A DNA stretch of 64,000 bases from Bacteroidota bacterium (GTDB lineage: Bacteria > Bacteroidota > Bacteroidia > Flavobacteriales > Flavobacteriaceae): the NCBI GenBank assembly GCA_024279425.1, contig JAJRRO010000037.1, forward strand, positions 1 through 64,000, read 5' to 3'. A program made the translations under genes and the position numbers. The notes beneath the pieces are model-generated. The model worked only from the letters and a program-made list of their open reading frames with translations. It was not told the origin of the DNA and ran no database searches. Below are positions 8,933 through 18,082 of this stretch, in pieces (the stretch's first letter is position 1; each line of letters starts with the position of its first letter).

Positions 8933-9910
8933 ATGAAGGCAATACGATGTAAAACATACGGATCACCATCAAGTTTGGTCCTAGAAGAATTGGAAAGCCC
9001 AAAGCCGGGAGCCAAAGAGGTTGCGGTCAGCGTTAGAGCCTGCGGGATTAATTTTCCGGACACACTGATCATTCAAGGATTATACCAGTTCAAACCCGAA
9101 CTTCCCTTTACACCTGGTAGTGATGTTGCCGGAGTAGTAAAATTAGTTGGCGAAGACGTAAAACATCTGGCTGTTGGCGATGAGGTATTCGGATTTGTGG
9201 CGCATGGAGGTCTGGCCGAGGAAGCAGTGGTACCGTCAAATGCCTGTTTCAAAAAGCCGGAGAAAATGGATTTCCCCGTGGCCGCCTCTTTTATGATGGC
9301 TTATGGTACATCCTTTCACGCCCTAAAAGATCGTGCTAAACTTAGGGAAGGAGAAACCTTATTGGTGCTAGGTGCATCGGGAGGTGTTGGATTGGCAGCG
9401 GTGGAATTGGGGAAGTTGATGGGAGCCAACGTCATTGCAGCGGCCTCTACCGAGGAAAAATTGGAGTTGTGCCGTGAATATGGGGCCGACCAGACTATTA
9501 ATTATTCCGAAACAGATTTAAAGACCACTATAAAGAAGCTTACTAGTGGCAAAGGGGTCGATGTAATCTATGACCCCGTTGGCGGGGAATATTCAGAGGC
9601 GGCTTTTCGGGGAATGGCCTGGGAAGGCAGGTTTCTGGTCGTTGGTTTTACAACGGGAACAATTCCCAAGATACCTTTGAACCTCCCGTTATTGAAAGGG
9701 GCTTCCATTGTTGGCGTGTTTTGGGGCGGTTTTGCAATGGGAAATCCAAAAGCAAACATGGAGAATACAATGACTTTGATGCAATGGTATGGTCAAGGTC
9801 GACTAAAGCCACATATCCACCGTATTTATGACCTCAAGGACACTTCAAAAGCATTGGAAGAGATGTTGGATCGTAAGGTGCGGGGAAAATTGGTAGTGCA
9901 AATGAGGTAG
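8933..9910 (+). CDS. NADPH:quinone oxidoreductase-like MDR protein
   Basis: 325 codons of the quinone-oxidoreductase branch of MDR enzymes. The N-terminus has CGINFPDTLIIQG, the central region FTPGSDVAGVV, and the cofactor motif GASGGVG lies in the Rossmann domain; no zinc ligands are apparent. Members reduce quinones or act as enoyl reductases on CoA or ACP thioesters. The second MDR gene in a row suggests two double-bond reductions or a branched substrate, but this is inference. It is preceded by an 84-bp gap without an evident terminator. Confidence 0.84.
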   Translation: MKAIRCKTYGSPSSLVLEELESPKPGAKEVAVSVRACGINFPDTLIIQGLYQFKPELPFTPGSDVAGVVKLVGEDVKHLAVGDEVFGFVAHGGLAEEAVVPSNACFKKPEKMDFPVAASFMMAYGTSFHALKDRAKLREGETLLVLGASGGVGLAAVELGKLMGANVIAAASTEEKLELCREYGADQTINYSETDLKTTIKKLTSGKGVDVIYDPVGGEYSEAAFRGMAWEGRFLVVGFTTGTIPKIPLNLPLLKGASIVGVFWGGFAMGNPKANMENTMTLMQWYGQGRLKPHIHRIYDLKDTSKALEEMLDRKVRGKLVVQMR

Positions 9911-9979
9911 TACTAGTTGCATAATTCCATGGATTGGAAGTAGAGTAAATTAAACTGATATAAATAAAGAAATACACAA

Positions 9980-10717
9980 ATGAGATTAGAAAATAAAATT
10001 GCCGTAGTCACGGGGGGCGCCCGGGGTATCGGACAGGCCGTATCCGAATTATTTGCCCAAGAAGGGGCCACTGTAATCATCATGGATCTTTTGCCCCAAG
10101 GACAAGCCGTCGCGGATGGTATCAAAGCGTCGGGAGGAAAAGCGGAGTATCATTCGATTTCGGTTACGGACAAAGCCGCTGTTGAAAACCTTTTCAACCA
10201 TATAAATGCCAAATACAACAGGATTGATATCCTGATCAACAATGCCGGGATTACCCGTGATAGGACTTTGGAAAAAATGAGCGAAGAAGAATGGGATGCC
10301 GTTATCGAGGTGAATCTCAAAGGAGTTTTTATATGTACGCAGGCCGTAGCTCCCTATATGAAAGAAAACAAATATGGAAGAATTGTCAGTGCGGCATCCA
10401 ATGTAGGTCTACGGGGGAATTTTGGTCAAACAAATTATGCGGCAACCAAAGCAGGAGTTATTGCCATGGCCAAGACCTGGACCGTGGAATTGGGAAAACA
10501 TGGTATCACCGCCAATGCCGTAGCCCCAGGCTTTACCATGACCGATATGGTGAAGAAGATACCTGACGAGCATTTTGAAGCTATTAAAGCAGGCATACCC
10601 CTACGAACGGTTGCACAGCCAATAGATATTGCTTACGGTTACCTATACCTCGCATCTGACGAGGCGCGTTTTGTTTCAGGTATTTGTTTAACCATAGATG
10701 GGGGAACCTCAAGATAA
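9980..10717 (+). CDS. FabG-like 3-oxoacyl reductase (SDR)
   Basis: 245 codons, close in length and pattern to FabG. The cofactor motif GGARGIG is at residues 12-18, NNAGITRD is the FabG-type segment, and YAATK gives Tyr153 and Lys157. AVAPGFTMTDM and a C-terminal TIDGGTSR complete the fold. It is predicted to be a 3-hydroxyacyl-CoA/3-oxoacyl-CoA dehydrogenase or reductase. Placed among acyl-CoA degradation genes and just before a MaoC hydratase, it is unlikely to be the housekeeping fatty-acid-synthesis FabG. Confidence 0.86.
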   Translation: MRLENKIAVVTGGARGIGQAVSELFAQEGATVIIMDLLPQGQAVADGIKASGGKAEYHSISVTDKAAVENLFNHINAKYNRIDILINNAGITRDRTLEKMSEEEWDAVIEVNLKGVFICTQAVAPYMKENKYGRIVSAASNVGLRGNFGQTNYAATKAGVIAMAKTWTVELGKHGITANAVAPGFTMTDMVKKIPDEHFEAIKAGIPLRTVAQPIDIAYGYLYLASDEARFVSGICLTIDGGTSR

Positions 10718-10727
10718 ATTCGATGAC

Positions 10728-11192
10728 ATGGCAAAGTTGGAATTGGAAAATTTTGAAGAATTTCGAGCATTGGAAGGAAAGTCTTTTCCAAATGGGGATT
10801 GGTTAACGGTAACCCAGGAAATGATCAATGATTTTGCGAAAGCGACGATGGACTTCCAATGGATCCACGTTGATGTGGAAAAAGCAGAAAAACATTCCCC
10901 TTTTAAAAAACCGGTGGCCCATGGTTTTATGTCCGTTTCTCTCTTATCAAAGTTACTGAGTGATTCAATACATGTAAAGTCTGCAAAAATGGGAGTGAAT
11001 TACGGCTTGAACAAGGTACGATTTCCAAATCCCGTTCTTGTGGATAGCCGTCTTAGGTTGATCGGAGGTGTCCAAAAAATTGAGGAATATGGACAGAGGG
11101 GTCTCAAAATCACTTGGAACTGTATAGTGGAAATAGAAAGCGCTGACAAACCTGCATGCGCAGCTGAATTTATTAGCCTAATGTTCGAGTAG
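10728..11192 (+). CDS. MaoC family dehydratase ((R)-specific enoyl-CoA hydratase-like)
   Basis: About 154 codons from the ATG at 10728. An upstream in-frame ATG at 10698 would overlap the FabG-like gene by 20 bp and gives an atypical N-terminus, so I prefer MAKLELENF. The hotdog-fold hydratase-2 motif is clear: DFQWIHVDVEKA, then KKPVAHGFMS, with candidate catalytic Asp and His. It should hydrate 2-enoyl-CoA to (R)-3-hydroxyacyl-CoA. Together with the SDRs it can supply the hydration and oxidation steps that the crotonase-fold protein, if an isomerase, would not. Confidence 0.87.
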   Translation: MAKLELENFEEFRALEGKSFPNGDWLTVTQEMINDFAKATMDFQWIHVDVEKAEKHSPFKKPVAHGFMSVSLLSKLLSDSIHVKSAKMGVNYGLNKVRFPNPVLVDSRLRLIGGVQKIEEYGQRGLKITWNCIVEIESADKPACAAEFISLMFE

Positions 11193-11281
11193 TTGCTATA
11201 GGATACAATGGGCAACCGAGGAGCGGTTCGAAAATGCGATTTATTTTGTACTTTAATCGGTGCCAACCAATAACCAGACGG

Positions 11282-13099
11282 ATGACCCGACTTTTTGACC
11301 TCCTCTTCAACCAATTAGAGAACCACCCCTTAGAAGCTTCCGTTAGTGGACGCGAAGCAACAGGTCATTGGCGATCATATAGCACCCAAGAGCTTTTAAG
11401 TACTGCAGAGCAAGCTGCTTCAGGCTTGTTAAAACTTGGACTCCGTCCTGGTGATAAGGTAGCCCTTGTAGTCTACAAAAACAGACCTGAATGGTTGATT
11501 ATGGATTTTGCCTTGCAAATGGCAGGAATGATCAGCATCCCTCTATATCCAACGATAAGTGTTAAGGAATACGAATATATTTTGAATGAAGCGGAGGTGA
11601 AGGCAGCTTTCTGTGGCGGACTCGGTCTTTTCGATAAACTTTCAAATACCCAAAACAATGTTCCCAGTTTAGCCCATATATACACTTTTGATGAAAACAG
11701 TGGTAATCCATTCTGGGAATCTATATTTGATACCGAGGGACTGGCCGAATTAGAAGAAATAAGACAGACGATAAAAGGTGACGATTTGGTCACCATTATT
11801 TATACCTCCGGTACAACGGGAAACCCTAAAGGGGTAATGCTCACGCACGGCAATATCATGCATGTTATTCTGAAAACAGCAGAATTTCTCACAACTGAGG
11901 CAGGTGCGAAAGTACTTAGTTTTCTGCCTTTATGCCATATTTTTGAAAGAGCGGTTTCATTCGCCTACTGCTATAAAAATGTATCTGTTTATTTCTGTGG
12001 TACGGATAACCTAAGTGGTCCCAATGGAGATTTGGTCGATGTGAAACCAGTAGGTTTTACTACAGTGCCCAGACTTCTTGAAAAAATTTACGAAGCTATA
12101 TACAACAAAGGTCTTGCCTTGGAAGGTGTCAAAAGGAAACTGTTCTTTTGGGCATTGGCCCTGACCGATTCCTATGAACTTGATAAAAAGCTTTCTTTCG
12201 CTGAGAGCCTAAAATGGAAAATAGCGGATACATTGATTTTTAGTAAATGGAGGGCAGCTCTTGGGGGAAATGTAAGATTGATTTTCACAGGAGCCGCTCC
12301 ATGTCCTCTTAAGATTATGCGGGTTTTTTGTGCAGCAGGAATCAATGTGCGGGAAGGTTATGGCCTCACAGAAACCGCTCCGACCTTAACGGCTAACAGT
12401 ATGAAACCTTATGGGGCCGTAATGGGTACTGTGGGTTATGTAATCGATGGTGTGGAACTGATCATTGATACATCGGCAGGAGACTATAATAAAGATGAAG
12501 GGGAAATACTGGTCATGGGCCCCAATGTAATGTTAGGCTATTATAAAAAGCCAAAAATCAATGCACAGGTATTCAAAGAGATTGATGGCAAGAAATGGTT
12601 TTGCACCGGTGATATAGGGAAACTAATCGAAGGTCTGGATGGAAGGAAATTTCTAAAGATCACTGATCGAAAGAAAGAATTGTTGAAAACCTCAGGAGGA
12701 AAATATGTTGCACCTGCACCTATTGAGAATAGGATTAAGGAAGACTTTCTTATTGAACAAATGATGGTCATCGGAGACAAGCAGAAATTCGTATCTGCCC
12801 TGATCATACCCGGAGAAGAAGCCTTGAAAAGCTGGTGTAACCATAAAAAGATGGAGTGGACCAATTTGGAAGAAATGATAAAGCATCCGAAGGTGATTAA
12901 AAAGTATCAGAAGGTAATTGATACGTACAATCCGGAATTTAGTCATATAGAGCAAATAAAGAAATTCCGTTTGATGGCTTCCCAATGGTTACCCTTACAC
13001 GAAGACAATTCCGAGGCTGAGCTTACCCCAACCTTAAAACTCAAAAGACGTGTGATCCGAAAGAAATTTGAAACTGAAATTCAAGAAATATATAATTAA
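11282..13099 (+). CDS. AMP-forming long-chain-type acyl-CoA ligase
   Basis: About 605 codons from the ATG at 11282 (MTRLFDLL); a further in-frame ATG at 11234 adds 16 residues that do not look conserved. ANL-superfamily motifs are complete: the P-loop TSGTTGNPKG, YGLTETAP, TGDIG, and DRKKELLKTSGGKYVAP carrying the adenylation lysine region. It belongs to the FAA1/FadD15-like group with long C-terminal domain. It activates a carboxylic acid as acyl-CoA using ATP, the entry step for the upstream beta-oxidation-like genes. No thiolase is found in the cluster. Confidence 0.88.
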   Translation: MTRLFDLLFNQLENHPLEASVSGREATGHWRSYSTQELLSTAEQAASGLLKLGLRPGDKVALVVYKNRPEWLIMDFALQMAGMISIPLYPTISVKEYEYILNEAEVKAAFCGGLGLFDKLSNTQNNVPSLAHIYTFDENSGNPFWESIFDTEGLAELEEIRQTIKGDDLVTIIYTSGTTGNPKGVMLTHGNIMHVILKTAEFLTTEAGAKVLSFLPLCHIFERAVSFAYCYKNVSVYFCGTDNLSGPNGDLVDVKPVGFTTVPRLLEKIYEAIYNKGLALEGVKRKLFFWALALTDSYELDKKLSFAESLKWKIADTLIFSKWRAALGGNVRLIFTGAAPCPLKIMRVFCAAGINVREGYGLTETAPTLTANSMKPYGAVMGTVGYVIDGVELIIDTSAGDYNKDEGEILVMGPNVMLGYYKKPKINAQVFKEIDGKKWFCTGDIGKLIEGLDGRKFLKITDRKKELLKTSGGKYVAPAPIENRIKEDFLIEQMMVIGDKQKFVSALIIPGEEALKSWCNHKKMEWTNLEEMIKHPKVIKKYQKVIDTYNPEFSHIEQIKKFRLMASQWLPLHEDNSEAELTPTLKLKRRVIRKKFETEIQEIYN

Positions 13100-13419
13100 G
13101 CAATGGCACACAAAGAATAAAACAGTTCATCAATAGTATTACTATTGCGAATGCTTCGGAGTTTATTGTGACCAATGAACTGCAATGAACTTTTGATTTG
13201 GTATTCGTGATTCCCCGCCCCAAATTAAAAAATACCTTAGCGAACTGGTCAATTTTATGCCATAGACAAAACAATTTCCGTTAACGTTAACGTTAACGGA
13301 AATTGAAAAAATAGTATTAACTTATGCCGATAATTGGCATTGAAAAATAGGAACTTTTGGCAGAATGTAAGTCATTTTTCACGAATGAAATTTTAAATTA
13401 AACCAAATTATAGAAGCAT
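13100..13419. other. 320-bp intergenic region with two palindromes
   Basis: No convincing gene. It holds a 17-bp palindrome at 13131-13147 (CAATAGTA, one T, TACTATTG) just after the ligase stop and the perfect 34-bp palindrome listed separately. Neither is followed by a T-run on the + strand, so neither is a typical intrinsic terminator. Confidence 0.5.
13272..13305. promoter_or_regulatory. Perfect 34-bp palindrome, candidate operator
   Basis: The left half CAATTTCCGTTAACGTT is followed directly by its exact reverse complement. The centre contains three overlapping copies of the GTTAACG unit. The symmetry around GTTAAC and AACGTT resembles LacI-family operators. It lies 114 bp before the start of the Tat-exported Gfo/Idh/MocA gene at 13420. 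No LacI-family gene occurs in the window, so the binding protein is unknown. A role as bidirectional terminator is possible but lacks a T-tract. Confidence 0.5.
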
Positions 13420-14757
13420 ATGGAATCATCAAGAAGATCCTTTATTAAGAAGACTGCTGTAGCGAGTTCTGCCGTAATTGCAGCACCAACAATTGTTTCG
13501 GCAAGCGTTTTTGGCGCAAACGACCGCATAAATGCTGCGGTTTTAGGTGTTAACGGCCGTGGTAAAAGTCATATCAAAAGTCTAATGGTCCAGAAAAATG
13601 TTCGGGTCACCACCTTATGCGATCCAGACATGAACCTTCTGAGAAAACGCCAGCAATCTTTTAAGGAAACTTATAATAAAGATGTGGCCCTAGAACAGGA
13701 TCTTCGCCGGGTAATGGACGATAAGGATATTGATGTAGTAAGTATAGCATCACCAAACCATTGGCATGCTCTTTCCGTAATATGGGCCTGTCAGGCAGGT
13801 AAAGACGTTTATGTTGAAAAGCCAGGTTCACACAATATCTGGGAAGGCCGAAAAATGGTCGAGGCTGCACACAAATACGATCGCATAGTTCAGCATGGGG
13901 TACAATTAAGAAGTTCGCCCGCCATCAATGAAGCTATAAATCTAATGCGAGACGGATATATCGGTAGAGTGTATATGTCACGTGGCTTGGTTTTTCGTTG
14001 GAGAGGGGATATTGGCGACCAAGGATTCTCTCCTGTTCCCGAAGGTATTGATTATGATTTATGGACAGGTCCCGCACCAAAACGTCCTTTTACTAAAAAT
14101 TTGGTACACTACAACTGGCACTGGCACTGGGATTATGGAAATGGCGATGTGGGTAATCAAGGCATTCATGAAACCGATTTGTGTATGTGGGGATTGGATG
14201 TTGGCCTTCCAACAAAAATAACATCCATGGGTGGTAAATTCCTTTGGGACGATTGTAAAGAAGTTCCAGAAGTTCTTACCTCCATTTATAATTATCCTGA
14301 AGAAAACAAGATTATTCAATTCGAAGTACGCCCATGGTGTACAAATACCGAAGAAGGGGCTACAGTTGGTAATATTTTCTATGGTGACAAGGGAATATTG
14401 GTTGTTGATGGCTATGATAAGTATAAAACCTATTTAGGAAAGAATAGGGAGCCTGGAAAATCGGGTGATGATGGTGTCAAATCAGCATCGGGAATGGATC
14501 GAGGAGCAGGTGGTACCGATGGGCATTTTGCTAATTTTATTGAAGCCGTTCGTAAGCACGATAAAACCATATTAAATGGTCCTGTTGAAACAGCTCACCT
14601 TGCATCAGGATTGGCACATCTTGGCAATATTGCTTATAGATTAGACCGCGTTTTGACATTCAACCCTCATTCGGAGACTTTTGTGAACGATGCTGACGCA
14701 GATAAAATGCTTACCCGTAATTATCGGGGTGAATTTGCTGTTCCGAACAAGGTATAG
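13420..14757 (+). CDS. Gfo/Idh/MocA family oxidoreductase, Tat-exported
   Basis: 445 codons. The N-terminus SRRSFIKKT followed by a hydrophobic stretch to about residue 30 is a twin-arginine signal, so the folded NAD(P)-bound enzyme should act in the periplasm. The Rossmann domain begins at INAAVLGVNGRG, and the family EKP motif occurs as YVEKPGSHN. The C-terminal domain contains WHWHWDYGNGDVGNQGIHETD, characteristic of the large exported Bacteroidota/Planctomycetota branch. Members handle sugars or glycosides, some by transient oxidation of the ring; the substrate is unknown. It forms a single-gene unit with a palindrome upstream and a terminator downstream. Confidence 0.85.
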   Translation: MESSRRSFIKKTAVASSAVIAAPTIVSASVFGANDRINAAVLGVNGRGKSHIKSLMVQKNVRVTTLCDPDMNLLRKRQQSFKETYNKDVALEQDLRRVMDDKDIDVVSIASPNHWHALSVIWACQAGKDVYVEKPGSHNIWEGRKMVEAAHKYDRIVQHGVQLRSSPAINEAINLMRDGYIGRVYMSRGLVFRWRGDIGDQGFSPVPEGIDYDLWTGPAPKRPFTKNLVHYNWHWHWDYGNGDVGNQGIHETDLCMWGLDVGLPTKITSMGGKFLWDDCKEVPEVLTSIYNYPEENKIIQFEVRPWCTNTEEGATVGNIFYGDKGILVVDGYDKYKTYLGKNREPGKSGDDGVKSASGMDRGAGGTDGHFANFIEAVRKHDKTILNGPVETAHLASGLAHLGNIAYRLDRVLTFNPHSETFVNDADADKMLTRNYRGEFAVPNKV

Positions 14758-14804
14758 TAAAAACAAATGTAGCGTGTAGCTTATTCTAAAAAGCTCAAAT
14801 AAAT

Positions 14805-14848
14805 AAAAGACATTAACTGCCCAAATATAAGGTGGTTAATGTCTTTTT
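14805..14848 (+). terminator. Intrinsic terminator after the Gfo/Idh/MocA gene
   Basis: Stem of 13 bp: AAAAGACATTAAC at 14805-14817 pairs with GTTAATGTCTTTT at 14835-14847, with a 17-base loop and a run of T at 14844-14848. It lies 48 bp after the stop at 14757. The A-tract on the left arm means it could also work for the minus-strand operon ending at 14963. Confidence 0.7.
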
Positions 14849-14962
14849 GTATACGTAACTATCGGTTTCTATAGTATTTAGGTAACATACGTGTCACCTT
14901 TTGTTTTGTAAAGATTGATAAAAAATATGAGAAGGAAGAATAGTAAAAACAGGCTCTAAGTT

Positions 14963-15922
14963 TTAACCTTTGTCGAACTTGAATAATTTCTTTGGATTTT
15001 TAAAGAATAGGTTTTCATAGTATTCGTCCATTCCTTTGGATTTCAAAAAACCAGGAATGGTCTCGATAAGATAATTTAACCCAGGACTACCTCCATAACT
15101 TTTCCAGTATGTCGTTTTGGCCATGTCCATGCCCATGGTAATCTGATTGGGATATAGGGACAATAAATGCTCCAAAAGGTATAGCGTCCAGTTAGCATCT
15201 TCTTTCTTCCAACGAAATGTACTGTCATATTCTACCTTTACTCCTGTATCGAGTACTTTTTTATTATAGTCCAAATCTTTGGCCCTGTCTACATGTGAGA
15301 GTACGACATGATTCAAACGAGCTCCCAACTTTTTGAAAAGTAATGCCTGTTCCAAAGCCTGTTTTCCAAAATTGGTATGGGTCAAAATTGGTGCACCGGT
15401 AGCCAAATGTGCATTGACTACAGCTTTGAATATTTTCTCTTGATGGGGAGTTATTGGTCCATCTCCTGTGGCCAGTTTAATAAGTCCTGCCCTATGGGAT
15501 GTCCTGTCTATGTATGGTCCTGAATAATCGAATCGATCAACTCCTTCAACGATATCCGCTATAAAAAGCTCTGTAAGTTGTTCTTCTGAGTACTGGTACC
15601 TCCAATGGTTTTTGGGATAATACTTTTCCAGATGAATACCTGTTGGCACTATAATATTGACTTGGCTATTTCTACTTACTTCAGCCAATTTCAATACATT
15701 TCGACCACAATTGGCTGGCATTGTATCTACAACGGTACGCCCCCCGGCCAAATAAAATACTTTGAGCTCTTCCGATACTTTTTTTACATTATTGAGTAGG
15801 AATTCGGGATGTGATGCAGTGGTATAGCTTTCCTCAATGATAATATGCTCGTGGGAATAGGTAAGCTCCATTTCAGATATGTGCTTATCACCCAAAACCG
15901 ATCTAAAAAAACCTTTATCCAT
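14963..15922 (-). CDS. Phosphotriesterase-like amidohydrolase, possibly a lactonase
   Basis: About 319 codons from the ATG at 15922; an ATG at 15943 would overlap the upstream gene by 19 bp. Metal ligands of the phosphotriesterase family are visible: HEH in TYSHEHIIIE, a Lys in LIKLATGDGP (the carbamylated bridging lysine), His in ILTHTNFGK, His in VVLSHVDRAKD, and the Asp in MGMDMAKT. Family members hydrolyse phosphotriesters, lactones or N-acyl groups; in sugar operons, lactonase activity is common. It is the last gene of the GntR-linked operon, so hydrolysis of a sugar lactone or acyl derivative made upstream is plausible. Confidence 0.82.
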   Translation of the reverse strand: MDKGFFRSVLGDKHISEMELTYSHEHIIIEESYTTASHPEFLLNNVKKVSEELKVFYLAGGRTVVDTMPANCGRNVLKLAEVSRNSQVNIIVPTGIHLEKYYPKNHWRYQYSEEQLTELFIADIVEGVDRFDYSGPYIDRTSHRAGLIKLATGDGPITPHQEKIFKAVVNAHLATGAPILTHTNFGKQALEQALLFKKLGARLNHVVLSHVDRAKDLDYNKKVLDTGVKVEYDSTFRWKKEDANWTLYLLEHLLSLYPNQITMGMDMAKTTYWKSYGGSPGLNYLIETIPGFLKSKGMDEYYENLFFKNPKKLFKFDKG

Positions 15923-15924
15923 TC

Positions 15925-17286
15925 CTATTGGTTGTTTACCCAACCGTTCCGGGTGATATCGGCTATTTTGTCGGGTAGTTCTAATAGGGCACCATACCCT
16001 AAAAGCGTATCTTGAAGTTTATGAATATTGATGGTGTTTGCACTTAAATCCTCGTTAAGCGATTGGACCGCCGCAAAACCTGCGGCCTGTCCCATAGACA
16101 TTGTTTGTGCCATTGACCTACATGACGCATGTGCGTCATGGGTGGCGGAAAAGCAGCGACCTGTAACCCAGACATTCAAACTGTTTTTAGGAACCAACGT
16201 TCTATAAGGAACTCCGTAGGTACCACCATTTGGGACGTATTGCCAGAACGTTTCCGAGCTACCGTCTACAGGTTTTCTGTGGTCTTCAATTGGGGCTCCA
16301 CAAAGAAAAACCTGATCTCTAAATTGCTTGGCAGACATACAATCTTCTTTGGTCAATTGATATTCACCAAATACGCGACGCGTTTCCCGAACACCTATCT
16401 GATTTGAAAGCCCAATGATTTTTGAGTTTTGATATCCCGGGACTTCCGCTCGAAAAAAATCTTCATATACAAAAGCCTGTCGTCTTCCTTCAATCTCTGC
16501 ATGGGTAATACTTTCAGGATCCAACGGATCAAAATCCGTCACTTTTACAGCAACCGTCGAGATACATTTTGGTTGGCACATCTCATGTGTTGAACCCTCT
16601 TTACGTGGCAATGGATGTTTTCCCGATTCGTAGGCTTCGTTCATCTTGGCCTTTAACATCTTGTTACCACCAGCAACTTCAAATGCCTCCAAATCTACAT
16701 TAGACATTCGAAATGTGGTTGTCATACTTTGTACAGGTTCTTTCTCTCCTGCCTTTTCATAAGGTAATCCTGCCCAGTGGCAATAATCCGCATCGCCCGA
16801 TGCATCTATAATTCGTTTTGCAGTAATGGATAAGAACCCCATCCCTTTGTTAAAAAAGATACAGACCGTTGTTTCACCAACACGTTCAACGCCGACAAGA
16901 GTGGTATGGTATACGGTATGTACTCCACCAGAGATTAATAAATTGTCCCATACACATTTTAATTTTTCGGGATTATAATTAACCCCTGTGCCTGCGCCAT
17001 ATGTGTTGGGCCGTAAAAAAATATTCCCGGTTTTGTTCAATTCGTTCACTACTATATCCGGTAGACCACCAACAATTTTTTTTGGTGTTTTAGAGGGTGT
17101 GAAAAAACCATAAAAAGTATCCAACATCTGCGTAGAGGTACCCCCAGGAAAGCCGTAACGTTCTACAATGGTCACTTTGTACTTTCCATAAGAGGCAGCC
17201 AAGGCTGCAATCGTACCAGCACTTCCACTACCAATGACGAGAATGTCCGTACTGAATGATTTTGCGATTGAAGTGGAAAAGTTCAT
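15925..17286 (-). CDS. FAD-dependent oxidoreductase (FAD_oxidored type)
   Basis: About 453 codons from the ATG at 17286 (MNFSTSIAKS). A longer frame to 17400 would run 110 bp into the SIS gene and is rejected. The dinucleotide motif ILVIGSGSAG is near residue 15-25, followed by a glycine-rich FPGGTST segment typical of Pfam FAD_oxidored proteins. GRCFSATHDAHASCRSMAQTMSMGQAAG near the C-terminus is also typical of this family. No signal peptide. Substrates are usually unknown; here it probably oxidises a sugar-derived intermediate in the cytoplasm. It lies 4 bp after the SIS gene and 2 bp before the phosphotriesterase-like gene. Confidence 0.84.
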   Translation of the reverse strand: MNFSTSIAKSFSTDILVIGSGSAGTIAALAASYGKYKVTIVERYGFPGGTSTQMLDTFYGFFTPSKTPKKIVGGLPDIVVNELNKTGNIFLRPNTYGAGTGVNYNPEKLKCVWDNLLISGGVHTVYHTTLVGVERVGETTVCIFFNKGMGFLSITAKRIIDASGDADYCHWAGLPYEKAGEKEPVQSMTTTFRMSNVDLEAFEVAGGNKMLKAKMNEAYESGKHPLPRKEGSTHEMCQPKCISTVAVKVTDFDPLDPESITHAEIEGRRQAFVYEDFFRAEVPGYQNSKIIGLSNQIGVRETRRVFGEYQLTKEDCMSAKQFRDQVFLCGAPIEDHRKPVDGSSETFWQYVPNGGTYGVPYRTLVPKNSLNVWVTGRCFSATHDAHASCRSMAQTMSMGQAAGFAAVQSLNEDLSANTINIHKLQDTLLGYGALLELPDKIADITRNGWVNNQ

Positions 17287-17290
17287 TGTG

Positions 17291-18076
17291 CTAATCTTTT
17301 TGTCCAATATTTTGGTACAGTTTTGCCATATTGTGGGCGTGCTCATCATAAGCAGACTCGAATAGGTCGGCCGCACGCTGTTCTCCAATAATCTTACCAC
17401 TGCTTAGAACTTTCGGGATTTTGCCATTTTTAAGGAGAATAACCGCAATTTCCGCTTTCAGTGTATTGATGATCAGTACTCCCCCTAAGGTAGACCCTGG
17501 GGAAACAGGAGTGTCAAGTCCTTCTATCTTTATCATTGCATCGCCCAAAGGAGCCCCAGTATCTAGTATGTAATCTGCGAAATCTGTCAGTTTTTTACCA
17601 TCAGGTCTTTTGGAAGTACTGCCTTCTAAGTGGATACTACTAACCAAAGCAGCTACCTTAACCTTACGCTTTTTAAATTCTTCAGCCATTTCAATGGGTA
17701 CGACATTACATCCACTTGATGAAATGATCAGTGCCGTATCTTGATCGCTGATATCAAAATTCCTGAGGATTCTTGGAGCGAAACCGGGCACATTTTCTAA
17801 AAACATCGCCTGTCGTTGTCCATTGGCACCTACTACCAAATTGTGAAACGACAATGACAATTCCACAATGGGATTGAAGCCGGGAAAGGAACCGTATCTG
17901 GGCCACATTTCTTCTACCATTATCCGACTATGGCCAGATCCAAAAACATGTACCATCCTTCCTTTTAAGATGGAGTCTGCAAATAACTTGGCTACTTTCT
18001 GAATGGTTGCTTCTTGCTTCTCAACTATTGATATTATATCTCTTCCTTTGTTTAAATATTGTTTTGTGTAACTCAT
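17291..18076 (-). CDS. SIS-domain sugar isomerase-like protein (UPF0309 type)
   Basis: 261 codons. A phosphosugar-binding SIS fold is recognised from VHVFGSGHSRIMVEEMW and the Ser-rich IISSSGCNVVPIEMAEEFKKR. Length and pattern match the UPF0309 group. SIS enzymes isomerise or deaminate phosphorylated aldoses, ketoses or amino sugars, or remove lactyl ethers. The neighbouring ROK-type kinase suggests that a phosphorylated hexose or amino sugar is its substrate. It starts 6 bp after the kinase. Confidence 0.83.
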   Translation of the reverse strand: MSYTKQYLNKGRDIISIVEKQEATIQKVAKLFADSILKGRMVHVFGSGHSRIMVEEMWPRYGSFPGFNPIVELSLSFHNLVVGANGQRQAMFLENVPGFAPRILRNFDISDQDTALIISSSGCNVVPIEMAEEFKKRKVKVAALVSSIHLEGSTSKRPDGKKLTDFADYILDTGAPLGDAMIKIEGLDTPVSPGSTLGGVLIINTLKAEIAVILLKNGKIPKVLSSGKIIGEQRAADLFESAYDEHAHNMAKLYQNIGQKD

Positions 18077-18082
18077 TATTGG

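Noticed and set aside
17287-17400. Longer N-terminus of the FAD oxidoreductase
   Set aside because: It would overlap the SIS gene by 110 bp and the added residues show no family pattern; the ATG at 17286 fits the flavin motif position.
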